The position numbers and the translations under genes are program-made. 64,000 bases of DNA from Paulinella micropora (taxonomy: Eukaryota > Cercozoa > Imbricatea > Euglyphida > Paulinellidae). The stretch spans positions 22,501 to 86,500 of the forward strand of contig WBZZ01005334.1 in the NCBI GenBank assembly GCA_019918135.1. Reading direction: 5' to 3'. This document shows, one piece after another, positions 29,512-40,597 of the stretch. The number at the start of each line of letters is the position of its first letter. Positions within the stretch are counted from its first letter, which is position 1. The notes beneath the pieces are model-generated. The model ran no database searches, was not told the origin of the DNA, and saw only the letters and a program-made list of their open reading frames with translations.

Positions 29512-32501
29512 TAAGACGTCGCGCAGTCTCTGAACGTTAGCCGGGCGACCGCTTCCTGCTTCCGTCCGACGGCCCGCGCTGGCCGAGTGACCAAGGGGCT
29601 AAGACGTCGGAACCTCTGACAATCTGCAACCGTAATCTCTAGGACGTCGCAGGCCAGGTCGGGTGGCAGCTTCACTTCCTCGAGCCCAGGACACTTCGTC
29701 AGCGTGAGTTTGAACGTGCCTGCGGCTAGCCTCTCCGGCAGGGCGAGGTCGCTGAACGTGGCACAGCCGCTGAACTTGAGCAGCAGGGCCGATGTTGCAC
29801 CGCGGCCGGACAGCGGGGGCGCACTAAAGCTTTGTAAGCTTGGGCACTCCTTAAAGACGAATTCGACCCTGGGGCAGAGTGTCAGACTAGGCAGTTTGCA
29901 GTCCTCGAGCCTCTGGCAACCACTGACGGAGACACGCAGGTCGGTGCTCACTGTCTGCAGCCTTGGTAAAGCCAGCTTCCTTAGTCCCTTGCACTCTATG
30001 GCATCGAGGACGAACTCGTGGTGTACGTCTTCGGCATAGCCTTCAGCGGGCGGCCCCTGCTGGCCAACCAGGCTTGGGAAGGAGAGTTCAGTAACAGCAT
30101 CGCAGCCCCGCAGCCTGACGTAGGTATTGCTCGCGGCCGTCTCCAACAGCGGTACCTGCAGCTCGGCTAGCTGTGGACACTGCAGGAAGTCCAGAGCAAG
30201 ACTCGTCTGGCCTGCCACCAGGGCCGGCAGACTGACTAGGCGCAGCTGGCTACAATCTGCACATTCAACGTCGAGCTCGGCCACGTCAGTCAGACTGGGC
30301 CACCCGAGCTCCTGGAGGCCTTGATTGCGCTCAAGGCTGAACTTCGCCAGCCCCCCCACCCGTGACAAGTTATCGAGTGCCAGCCTGGCCGCTGGAGGGG
30401 AGAAGCCGTCCCGCTGCCTCTGCGCAGGACCTACGTACGTCAGGGTCAGCGTCTCTTTGCATTCACGCAGGCTGGACAGGTCCACCGACGGCAGGGCGAC
30501 GCCGCCTATCTCGATCTTGATCAGCTTGGCAATCTGTAGCACGGGCGCTTCCAGCCCCTCGGGGCCGGCGCTTCCAGCCCCTCGAGGCCGGCGCATCCTG
30601 AGGCCGTGACTGTGATGGCGGGGTAAGCGTTCTGCTCTTCCATTGCCGGCAGCGCTAGCAGTGGCAGGGACACCTTGCTGAAGCCCTTGCAATCTGTAAG
30701 AGTTATCTGGACACTCTTTGCGCGGCAGAGCGCTGGCAGAGACACCGTGGGCAAGCGCCTGCATTGCTCTAACCGTATGTCGACGTTGCCCGCCTGGTAG
30801 AGCTCCGGCAGTCCAAGGTTGGTCAATTCCCTGGCCCGGCGGATGTACAGGGAGACTGAGCCACATGCGCGGAGTGCTTCCAAAACTACGGCGGCCAACA
30901 CGCCACCACCGCCGGCCCCACTGCGTGCTGTATCTAGTGTTAGCCCCAGGCGTCCACCGACGGAGGCCAGCTTGGGCAGCCCGAAGGCCTGGAGGTCGAA
31001 GCAGTGCCTGAGTGTCAGGGTTAGGTCCTGGCCCACCTGCCGCAGCGCCGGTAGTTTGAACGTCCGCAGGTACTGGCAGCCCTCGAGTCTCAGCCTCAGG
31101 TCCTTTTCACAGCTCTCCAGTGCGGGCAACTCGACCTCGTACCGTTTAGGGGGCCTATAATAGGTGCTAGCATCTTCTTCCTCCCGTCCTTTTTAGGAAG
31201 GTCTGCTGTTAGCGAGAAAGAGCCCCGCGCCCACCGGAGGTCCGGCCACGACAGCAGATCCAGGACCTCACTGTCCTTAACAGTAGTGCTGACATCACCG
31301 GTTGCTTCTCGCAGCCCGTACCAGACCAGGTGAGAGAAGGCGCTCCCGCACTGGAGTTCAAGACTGGCTTTGCCCGCTGCCGGCGGCCCGCGCAAGACCA
31401 GCCCCGATAAGGTGCAGCGCGGCAGCGTAATCAACTGCAGGTCTCCGGGGCCGGGCCTGAGCAGGAGCCGTCTGTACTCCCCTTGCAGCGTAATTGAGAC
31501 TGGCTGCGGTCCGCTGCTGCCGGTGGAGGTATCGACAACGCCGAGTCTGCTGCACTCTAGAAAGGTGAGTGCCGTGCGGGCGGGGGCAGTCCCCGCCGGC
31601 GCTTGCCGCGTAAACACGAGCTCCTCCAGCGCGGCGCAGCGTTCGAAGCGCAGTTCATGCTCCTCGGGGGGGCAGTCCATCTGCGACAGGCGCAGCCTCC
31701 GCAGCTCGTCCTGATCCGCGAGCCGGAAGGGAATCCGCCTCCCCCCTGCTCCGAGGAAGGCTAAGGGGAAGCCGTGCAGGTACAAGGAAGTAATCTTGCG
31801 TTGCATCCCCGCCTCAGGTCGGAACGGAAAGTGCCGCGTGCTCCGCGGCGTCAGCGTGATGACACCTCTGGCCGCGTCCGGGCCCGGCGGGGCGAGTGTC
31901 ACCGTGAGGTCGGTGGACCCCGCCGGTTCGGGGCGCTCGTCTTGTGCAAACCAGGGGTCGAACGGCTCTTCCTCGGCGAGGCTGGCGGCCCTAGGCCCAG
32001 GCGCAAACTGCTCGACGGCGTCGGCCACCGCCCTCCAATAGCGCACGGCCGCGTCAGCAGTGGTTTCTTCCGCCCACAGCTTGTCTTGCCCGGGCGCTAG
32101 CAGATTATGGAAAAACAGCGACTTCTGTTTTTTCAAGCTACTCGCGGTGAGCTTCCACGCGCCCTCGTTGTCCGTCCGCGGGCGCGAGCCAGTGTAGACC
32201 TGATCCACGTACTGGCTGAGCTCTGACAGTACTTGCTGTAGGCGGTCGTGGCCGGGGGGTCATGCTCCTGCGAACCGTGTAGCCAGTTGTAGCGTTGTAG
32301 GCACGCGGGGAGCAAAGTCTGCCGTACGGCATCCTCTCGCTCCCTGGCTAGCCAGGAAGGGGAAAGGCAGCCAGCAGCGAGGCGGTCGGAGCCACCGAGG
32401 AAACTGAGCAAGTTCCCCGTCAACGACGGGGAGGGCCCGGCCTGGCCAGGGTGCGCCCGAGGGCCGGACCCCTCGATAGCTCGATGACCCTGGTTAGCCA
32501 T
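29511..32501 (-). CDS. F-box-like / leucine-rich-repeat protein (LRR-2), large
   Basis: About 990 residues if read as one gene from MANQGHRAIEG. An F-box-like segment occurs near residues 28-55 (NLLSFLGGSDRLAAGCLSPS, then W). The long body has irregular repeats of the form L-P-x-L then L-x-L-x-x-C (CQRLEDCKLPSLTLCPRVEF; CPGLEEVKLP), more like BspA/receptor-L type LRRs than the regular ones of LRR-1. The reading is broken about three times. The stop codon overlaps the last base of block B, so the duplication junction falls exactly at this gene's end; the original 3' flank may have been lost. A likely role in substrate recognition is inferred only from the domain pairing. Confidence 0.55.
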
Positions 32502-32578
32502 CGGCCGCTCTAAGCTCCGACCTTTTATTCCTAGGGCGGGGCGGCGGCCCCCGGCTGGCCCGGCGAGGGGGGGGGAGA

Positions 32579-32657
32579 AGGTGCGGGCGCGCGGGAGGTG
32601 CGGGCGCGGGGGGGGGGGTGCGGGCGCGGGGGGGGGAGGTGCGGGCGCGGGGGGGGG
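32579..32657. repeat. G-rich minisatellite upstream of LRR-2
   Basis: Four copies of a ~20-bp unit (GGTGCGGGCGCGG plus G run). It is a strong G-quadruplex candidate on the plus strand. Confidence 0.7.
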
Positions 32658-32711
32658 AGAAGAAGTGTTTAGCGTGGTGGTCCCAGCCTCTCCTGGCCAC
32701 CTGGCCGTGCC

Positions 32712-32930
32712 TAGCAGAGGCGGGGCGGTTCAGAGGGCAGCCCTGGCCGTCTGTGGCCAGAAGTAAAGGAACGTGCGCTCGCCCCCGCCCGGCGGGCGAC
32801 GGCGACGGCCCCCCCTGGCGTGCTCTGCTTGGCAGCCGAGTTAGCCACCGGCCCGGACGTGCGAAACGAGGCTGGCCCGGCCGCTGAGCGTTGGGCTCGA
32901 ACCCCTGGAAAGATTTGGGGGGGGGGGGCA
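32712..32930 (+). pseudogene. Decayed relic of the RPB1-like gene 5' end
   Basis: The stretch around 32,820-32,880 encodes LCLAAELATGPDVRN, parallel to LSLAAELATDLDVRD near the start of the RPB1-like gene at 34,677. Flanking DNA on both sides also aligns with about 34,640-34,850, including the AGCAGAG leader. It has diverged far more than the A and B block copies, so it is an older duplication of the promoter and first codons. Confidence 0.6.
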
Positions 32931-33125
32931 CAAAAGGGAGGGCGCGGGGGGGCCCGCGCCGCGTGTCGTAGGCTACCAACAACCACATTTTTCGACTTGT
33001 GTACACGGCTCCTTTTTAAGTACGCGGCTCCTGCTAAGGCGCGGGTCCCAACCGGGGGAGGGAGGGCCTCCCCCTGGGCTAGGACTTCTTCGGGCGTCTC
33101 TGCCTGAAGAAGCTAGCGCGGTCCT

Positions 33126-33142
33126 CATTCATTCATTCATTC
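33126..33142. repeat. ATTC microsatellite
   Basis: Four tandem ATTC units lie just past the LRR-3 stop. Confidence 0.8.
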
Positions 33143-34408
33143 GGTCGTTATTAGGACAAGCGGCCTAGACTCTCGTAGCGCCTGTATCCCTAGCTCAGTG
33201 AGCTCGGTACAGCCCTCGAGGTCGAGTTCTCTTAGGCTCGGCAGGCGCTGGACGAGGGAACTCACTCCTGGGTCCGTGATTTGCTTACAGCCGCGGAGGT
33301 TGAGTTTTCGTAGGTTCGGCAGTCCCTGCAAGCACGCCAGTCCGCCGTCCGTGAGCTGTTCCCAGCCGGCGAGGCTGAGGTCCTCCAGGTCCACCCGGTC
33401 GTGCAGCCAAGCCAAGGACGGCAGCTGTGTACAATCAGCGAGGCAGAGTCTCCGCAGGTGGAGCAGCGTTGGTACAATGACCAGCGAGCTGAGGTTCAAG
33501 CACAAACTCAAGTCCAGCTCCAGCAGCGCGGGCAGGTTCAGCTCCGACAACAGCCCGTCGCTCCGGAGCTCTACACACCCGCTAAGGTCGAGCTTTCGCA
33601 GCAGCGGCAGGTTTGGTAAGGGCTGCTCTCCCTTGACCTCAGAACAACCGCGAAGAGACAGCTCCACTAAGGACCGCATCCGCGCGAGGCCTTGCAGTGT
33701 AAAGTCCCCGACGCCGGGGCCAGCCTCGATTGTTAGCTTCCGCAGCTTCCGCAGCTTTTCCAGTTTGGATAAATCGCTATGTGTGACACGCACTTCACTG
33801 ACGTACAGCTCTTGCAAGCTCTCCAGCTGGCTCACGTAAGCGGACCAGAGAGGCGTTACATACTTGCACTCCCTGATCACGAGGCGCTGCAAATTCACCA
33901 GTCCGGGGCGCTGCAATTCTTTCAGTCCGGCCAAGTGCCTGAACCCGAGCTCAAGGACCTGGCCACGTTTCGTGGAGCCGGCGGGGTCGGCGGGGTCGGG
34001 GGGGTCGGCGAGGTCGAGGTCGAGCTGCCTTAGCTTAGGCCAGAGCTCCACCAGGAGCTGGCCGCGTTCGTGCGTGAGGTCCTTCGGCCCCGTTAGCCAC
34101 AGCCCGTCCACGGCCAGGCTGGCCCAGGCCCCGCCCCGGTCGCTCAGCAACTCCATGGCCAACACCAGGGTCCCTACCTGGACCCTGGCCTGGCTCCAGG
34201 TCTGGCCCAGCCAGGCCTGGAAGGCCTTAGCCCGGGCAGGAGTGCTTAGGTCGAGCTCGGTACAGCGGAAGCGCGCCCAGGTCCCCGGCCTGTCCAGGAA
34301 TCAGTGCAGCTCGGGGCTCACGGCCCCTAGCTCGGGGTCCCAGCCCAGATAGTTCATGACCTGGGGCCAGGCCCGGGCCGGGAGCCCCAGGGTAGGTCGG
34401 TCCGCCAT
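33137..34408 (-). CDS. F-box-like / leucine-rich-repeat protein (LRR-3)
   Basis: The N-terminus reads MADRPTLGLPARAWPQVMNY and then LGWDPELGAVSPEL, an F-box-like helical start very similar in layout to LRR-1. It is followed by about ten regular LRRs ending with GLPNLRKLNLRGCKQITDPG and LPSLRELDLEGCTELTELG, the AMN1/FBXL type. The ATG at 34,408 was chosen for that F-box-like start. It has about one break. It sits head-to-head with the RPB1-like gene across 268 bases. SCF adaptor function is inferred. Confidence 0.7.
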
Positions 34409-34676
34409 GCTTTCCTTTGTTGGTTTAGCTGCCGGTCATGGCCGGGAGTGCGCGTCGTAGAGGGAGGGGACGGCAGGGAAGCGAGCGCGGCGGGGATTGG
34501 TACCCTCCCCCCTGCACTCTCCCTCTCCGTCTCCGGAGAGGAGAGAGAGAGGAGAGGGTCCTCCTTTCCCCCAGCCAGCCGGGGGAGAACGAGCCTGCCT
34601 CCTCCTACTCTCCCTGGGCTGGCCACATTGCCACGCCGAGCAGAGACGAAGCGGCTGTGGGGTCAGCCCCGGCCGC
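34409..34676. promoter_or_regulatory. Divergent flank, LRR-3 / RPB1-like gene
   Basis: The 268-base region contains a purine-rich stretch (GGAGAGGAGAGAGAGAGGAG near 34,535) and no long G/C run, unlike most other flanks here. Its right part was the source of the relic at 32,712-32,930. Confidence 0.4.
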
Positions 34677-37600
34677 ATGTGGCAAGCAGTCCAGGAGGTG
34701 CGCGCGCCCTGCCCGGCGGACGGCGACGACCATTACGTGCTCAGCCTGGCCGCCGAGCTAGCTACGGACCTGGACGTGCGGGACGTGTCGGCCGACTGGC
34801 TGTCGGGGCTCGGCACCGAGGAGAACCAGGCCAAGTTCACGTACCACGACCCCGTGCTGACGCCCGACAGCGCCACCAAGTGCTGCTCCTTGTGCGAGCA
34901 AGACCTGCTGGCCTGCACGTACCACTCCTTCCACCTCGAGGTACCGGAGCAGTGGCTGCTCCCCCAGTTCGAAAAGCAGGCGTCGCTGGCCCTGTCCCTG
35001 GTGTGTAAGCAGTGCGGGGCCTTCTTGTGGGACACGGCGGTGCTGGCCAAGGAGGAGGCGGGGCCGGCGGCCTGCGTGGCCGACGGCCGGGCCGTCCTGA
35101 GCCAGGAGCAGCAGCGCGCGCTCGTCGAGTCCCTGGACCGGGTGACGGGGCTGGCCCAGCTGCAGCTCCAGGTCGCACACGCGCCCGGCCACGCCAGCGG
35201 GCAGGACGAGGTGGCCTGGGCCACCAGGTGGGGCGACTGGCAGGCCTGCGCCGGGGACGAGCCCGCGGCCGCGGGCCCGGACCTGCTGGCCTGCCCCGCG
35301 GCGGCCGACACGAACCGGCGCTCGTGGCTGCTGACCGCCGAGGGGGCGGCGGGGGCGGCCGCCGCCGTGGGCGGCGCGTGGCCCGGCCCGGCGGCGGCGC
35401 TGGAGGCCTGGGGGTCCGTTCTGGCCCGGGTCCGCGAACGCTGGAACGGGCTGCTGGCGCAGCAGCACCGCCGCAACAAGCTGTCGCACGCCGCCGCCCA
35501 GCGACAGCGCACGGACGTACTGCTGGGGGGCGTGCTGCTGGCCAGGCTGCAGCAGGTGTGGCGCGCGCTCGCCTGCGCGGCCGGGCAGCCGTTCTCGCTG
35601 GCCGCGGCGGCGTGCCTGAGCCTGCGTGAGGCGTCCCTGGCCGAGGCGCTGCTGCAGCGCCTGCAGAAGCTGGCGCACGCGGGCGTGACCCGCCGGCTGC
35701 CGCGCGGGCTGGGCCGCGAGCTGCCCCCGGCGCTGGCGGCGGAGCTGCAGTCGGCGGCCGGGCTCAAGGAGCAGCTCGTGGCCTGCCGGGCCAGGCTTGC
35801 GGTCCTCGGTGGCTGCTGCGCTACGCTGCGCGACTTTGTGCGGCGCGAGGAGGCCGCGCGGGGGCTGCCGCCGGCGCCGCCGGTCCGGGGCCTGGGCTCG
35901 GCCGCCCCCGTGGTGGCGCCGGGCGCGGCGCTCATGTCCCGCGCCCTGGGCAGCGCCCTGGCCCGCAAGCGGGTGTCGTGCGCTGTGCGGTGGATGCGGG
36001 CGGCTGCGGCTGCGCGCAGCCCCGCCTGGTCAAGCTGTGCGGCCTGTGGGCCGAGGTCCAGTTCCGCGGCCCCGCCGGCCGCGCGGCGCTCGAGAACTTG
36101 TGCGGCTGGTGCTGCCCCCGGGCCGGCGGCGGCCGGGCGCAGGTGCCCTCGGCGGCGCTGCGCGCCTGGCTCGCCGCGGCGCCGGCCGACGCCTGGGTGC
36201 GGGCCCTCCTGCCGCGCACCCCGAACGAGTCTTCCGCTTCGCGTGCCTGGTCCCCTCGCGCGCGCTGCTGCCCGTGACGCACGCGAGCGTTGACTGCCGC
36301 CAGGTGCTGCTGAGCTACGGCCACGAGCTGGCCGACAACGCGTACGCAGTCGCCGACCTGCTGCGCTGCGCCTGGGAGCTCCGGCTGGCGCTGGAGCGGC
36401 ACCTGGGGGGGCGGGCGTGGGGCAACCCCGCCCGGGCCGCGCCCGGCGCCCCGCTGGCGCTCGAGGCGGGCGCGCTGTGGCAGCAGGGGCCGGGCTGCGT
36501 GCTGACGACCGAGTACCTCCGCACGCTGACAGCCGCCTACAACTGCTGGTGTGCGGGCCTCACGAGCCACGCGCCCGTGCACCCCCCGGCGCCCCACTCG
36601 GCGGCCGCGGCCCCGCCCACGGTCCCGCCCGCGCTGCGGCCGCCCGAGGGGCTCCGCAGCCTCAGCGAGCTCCTGAGCCGCAAGGACGGCGAGTTCCGCA
36701 AGAACGGCCTCGGCAAGCGCCTCAACTGCTCCGGCCGCGGGGTCCTGATGGCGTCGCCACCGTCCCGGTGGGGCACGTCATGGTGGGCTGGGGCTTCCTG
36801 CGCACGCAGTTCGAGTGTGTGCGCGTCACGGCGCAGAACGTGGAGTCGGTGCGCGCCCGGGCGGACCTGATCGAGCGGGCGCGGGCCCGGCTGCGCGGCT
36901 GGCAGGCGCTGCTGGCCCGGCTGCGCGACGAGGGCCGGGCGGCCGAGGCCGTGGCCCTGCGGGAGCGCAACCCGGACCTTGTGTACGGGGACGTGTACCC
37001 CGCGCTGGGGCTGCTGTGGCGGCGGCCGCGGGGCGCGCAGCGGGCGGCGTGGGCGCAAGCCCCCCAGCGCGGCTCAGTGTTCAACCCCCTGGCCTTCTGC
37101 CCCCCGCTCCTGCTCGACGAGCTGGCCGCCGCCGGCCGGGGGGGCGGGGCGCGGCCGTACTCGGACTTCCTCCACGTGGGCGACGTGCTGGAGATGAGCC
37201 TCACGCAGGGCAGCAAGGTCCTCCTCAACCGCCAGCCCACGCTGTCGCCGCAGAGCGCGCGCGTGTTCTCGGTCCTCGTGCCCCGCACCGACCTCCTCAG
37301 CGAGCCCCCCTCGTGCCTGGCGGCGCTGTCCCGCCTGCACGCGCGGCGGCTCGCGGTGGACCGGCCCGAGTTTGCCCCGCAGCACTTCTGCCTGGCGCTC
37401 AACCCGATCGAAGAGATCCCCTTCAACGGCGACAACGACGGGGACGTCATCACGCTGGTGGCGCTGCAGGACCCACTGGACGGCTGGTCGGCGGACGAGG
37501 CCATCGGCTCCTGCCAGCACATTGTGACGCGCGCCGCGTCCGAGAACGTGGCCAAGCTCGCCCTCGACAACCTCAACGTCCGGGCGGGCGCGCTCCGGGG

Positions 37601-40254
37601 GCCCGACACCTTTGGCCCGGCAGACGTCCTGTCCCTGCGCGCGCAGCTGGAGCGGCACGTGCCGGCGCCCCCCTGCTACCTGCGCGCGGGCCCGGGGCCG
37701 CCGGACGACGGCTGCACCGCGTGGGACGTGCTGGGCTGGTTCCTGCCCCTGTCCTTCGTGAGCCAGGCGCAGGCCCGCCACGCGCTGGCGTTGGGCCGGG
37801 GGGGCGAGCCGGGGCCGCTGGGCCCCCCCGCGCCGCCCCTGGGCCAGGGCCGCGACAGCCTCGTCAAGCTCCTGTACAGCGACTACGCCCCCCAGTGGGC
37901 GGCCTTCTTCCTCGACTGCGTCAGCGTGTTCGTGGCCTGGCTGAACCGCCGCCGCGCCCTCACGCTGTCGCTGGCGGACCTGGCCCCGCGCCCCGCGGCG
38001 GAGCTGCCGCCCCCCCCCCCCCCCCCCGGCGCTGGGGCGGCCCCCCGGCCCCGGCGGCCCCGGCCCCGCCCCCGGCGCCGGCGCCGGGCGTGCCCCGCCC
38101 CCGGGCCGCCGGCCGGGCTGGGTACGCAGTGAGCGGCGCCTGGCCGCCCTGCTGGCGGCGGACCTGGGCGCCGAGCGCGACCTGCTCGCCCGGTGCAGCC
38201 AGCACGGGGCCCGGCTGCGGTCCCTGGCGCAAGAACACCAGCGGGCCTGGCTGGCCGCGCCGCACGCGCGGGATCATGTCCAGCATCGTGTCGGGCGCCA
38301 AGGGCTCCCTCGAGGACGTGCAGCAGTTGCAGCTCCAGGCCGGCCTGCACCTGTACGCCGGCTCCCTGATCGAGCCGAGCGTCGGCGGCCGGCGCAGCGC
38401 CTACTCGCGCCCCGGCGCGCCCGACGACAGCGGCTTCGTGCGCGAGTCCTTCCTGGCCGGGCTGTCGCTGCGCAGCTTCGGCTGGCACATGGCCGCGTCG
38501 CGCGAGGTCGTGGGCCAGAACGTGCGGACCGTGGCCACCACTGGCTACTTCCAGCACACCCTCAACTTTGTGCTGCAGGGCGCTTACCTGGCGCCCCCGG
38601 GCCTGCTGGTGCGCGGGCGGGACTGCGTCATCTACTTCCCCTGCCGGCTGCAGGACGGGCTCCACTGGCGCCCGGTCGAGTCACTGCTCGCCGACCTCTT
38701 GCAGCAGCAACACCAGCAGCGCGCCAGGCCCTGCGGCCGGCACCCGCTGCTCCCGCGGTGCCTCGAGCGCCCCCCGCCCGCCGGGGCGCCGGTGGCCACG
38801 GGCGCGTGCGGCCACTGCCGGGACCTGTGGGCCGTGGTCCAGACAGAGCTGGGCGTCCGGCCGGCCGAGGAAGAGCGCGTGCGGCGCTCCGTCGCCCTGT
38901 TCGCCCGCCTGCGCTGGCGGGCGGCGCTCGTCCGCCCCGACGCGGCCTGGGCCCCGCAGGCGCCCTTTGGCCTGCCGGAGCTGGTGTGCCGGGTGCGCCG
39001 GGGCTACCCGGCGCTGGCACGGGAGGCACCTCTCGAACCGGAGCGCGAGGCCGCCCGGGCCCACGAGCTCGTGGAGCGCGCCGTCCTGGCCCTGCTGCAA
39101 TCGCCGGACGAGGACGCCTGGTCCAGCCCGCAGGCGTACGTCTCGTCGGAGCTCACGGCCCACCGCGCGGCCGGCGTCTACGCCCTGTCGCTCGGCCTGT
39201 TGGAGGCGCTGCTCAAGCAGGTGCTGTACTGCTGCGGGCGCTCGCTGCTGCACTTTGGCCACTCCGTGGGGGGCCTGGCCGCCTCCTCGTACGGCCACCT
39301 GGGCACCCAGCTCACGCTCAACACCCGGCACAAGGCCAGCAGCGTCATGCGGTCCACCGAGGGCCTCCCGCGCATCCTGGCCCTGACCAGGCTCCAGCCG
39401 AAGCAGCGGGACTACTTCGTGCTCGGCCGGGTGCGCTCGTTGCCCGAGATAGAGCGCTGGCGCGGGCTCGACCCCGCGGCCCGCGGCCGCGTGCCGGCCT
39501 TGCACAGCGGCAGCGCGCCCGCCGAGTTCGTCAACCTCTTTGAGCAGCTCGAACCGTACGAGCTCTGCCTCGAGCTGCACTGCTTCCGGGACTACCACCA
39601 GGAGCTGCGCGCGGCCCAGGCGCAGGCCGCCACGCGCGGGCGGGCGCTCTGGCTGTACCAGCAGGACCGGGACCTGGACGCCGGCGGGGGGCGCGTGCGC
39701 CGCCGGCGGGGGGGCGGCGGCGGCGCCCCGGTGTCGGCGGAGGGCTGTGTCCTCGAGCTGGACGGCGAGGCCTGCGCCCGGCGCGGGCTGACCCACAGCC
39801 TGGTGGTCGCGGCCGTCCGCGCCCAGCTGCCCGCCTTCCTGGCGCTGTCGGCCTGGGTCGAGGCCCCCGCCGGGGACGCCGTGCCCCCCCACGCCCGCCT
39901 GTACCTGTTCGCCCGCTTGGTCCGGCCCGCCGCCGGGGACGACGGGTCCCCGAAGCGGCCGCCGGCCCCCGCCGCCGGTCCCTGGCGGGCATCGGGGGCC
40001 TCAACCAGCTGCACACCGAAACACTGTCGCGCGTGATGACGCACACGGGCACGCTGCTGCCCGTCAGCCGCAGCGGCTACGAGAAGCTGGAGCGGGACCC
40101 GTTCGAGAAGTCACTCTTTGAACGCAACGGCCGCACCTTCCTCGGCGAGAGCCTGGGACAGGCCTCCCACCCCGAGTCGTCCTACTGGAGTTTTTTTAGT
40201 GGCCGGCCACCCCCCCTGGGGGACGCCTTCTTCCTGCTCCGGCCGTGCGACTGA
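34677..40254 (+). CDS. Divergent RPB1-like largest subunit of DNA-dependent RNA polymerase
   Basis: Recognised in order: the N-terminal zinc site CCSLCEQDLLACTYH (CxxC-x6-CxxH, residues ~69-82) and a second CxxC (CKQCGAF); RKDGEFRKNGLGKRLNCSGR, parallel to the clamp motif K-G-R-x-R-x-N-L-x-G-K-R-V-D-x-S-x-R; LLNRQPTLSPQS; the catalytic metal site FNGDNDGD, which keeps all three Asp of NADFDGD; the trigger-loop-like LTLNTRHKAS; and the late MTHTGTLLPVSR motif. There is no heptad-repeat tail. At ~1,850 codons it is near the usual RPB1 size, with large Ala/Gly/Pro-rich insertions. RPB1 forms one half of the polymerase active centre. The gene spans the left edge of block B', so this is the native locus. 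It is broken several times. Confidence 0.8.
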
Positions 40255-40597
40255 CCCCGCACGGACTCTGCACGGACCCGAGCGGACCCCCGAGCAGACC
40301 CCGGGCGGCGTGAGGCACACACCGGCACGGCCACACACCAAGGGGGGGGGGAAGGGAAGGGACTGCCGGCAGGCAAAAGGCAGGGGTTGTACAGTCTGGC
40401 CCCCCAGCATGGCTAAGTATTTCTTTATTACAGAGGCTCTTGCTTAACCAGGCCGCGTGCGGCCGTGTGAGAGAGGCGGGGTGCGGCCTAGAGGAGGGGG
40501 GGGGGGGAGCACCCCTGCCCTCCCCAGCCGGCAGTACCGGATGACCACCCCGGCGCGGCGACGCCCAAGCAGCCGACGCAGAGGAGGGGGGGGGGAC
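40255..40597. other. Convergent intergenic region (copy of 19,789-20,136)
   Basis: It has the same content as block B copy 1, including minus-strand AATAAA near 40,422, with small differences in run lengths. Confidence 0.45.

Larger units (their letters stand above)
32502..33136. other. Intergenic with G-run minisatellite and RPB1 relic
   Basis: It carries the LRR-2 promoter flank, an array of GTGCGGGCGCGG units with G9-G10 tails (about 32,579-32,657), the RPB1 5' relic (32,712-32,930), and an ATTC microsatellite at 33,126-33,142. I see no intact gene. Confidence 0.5.
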
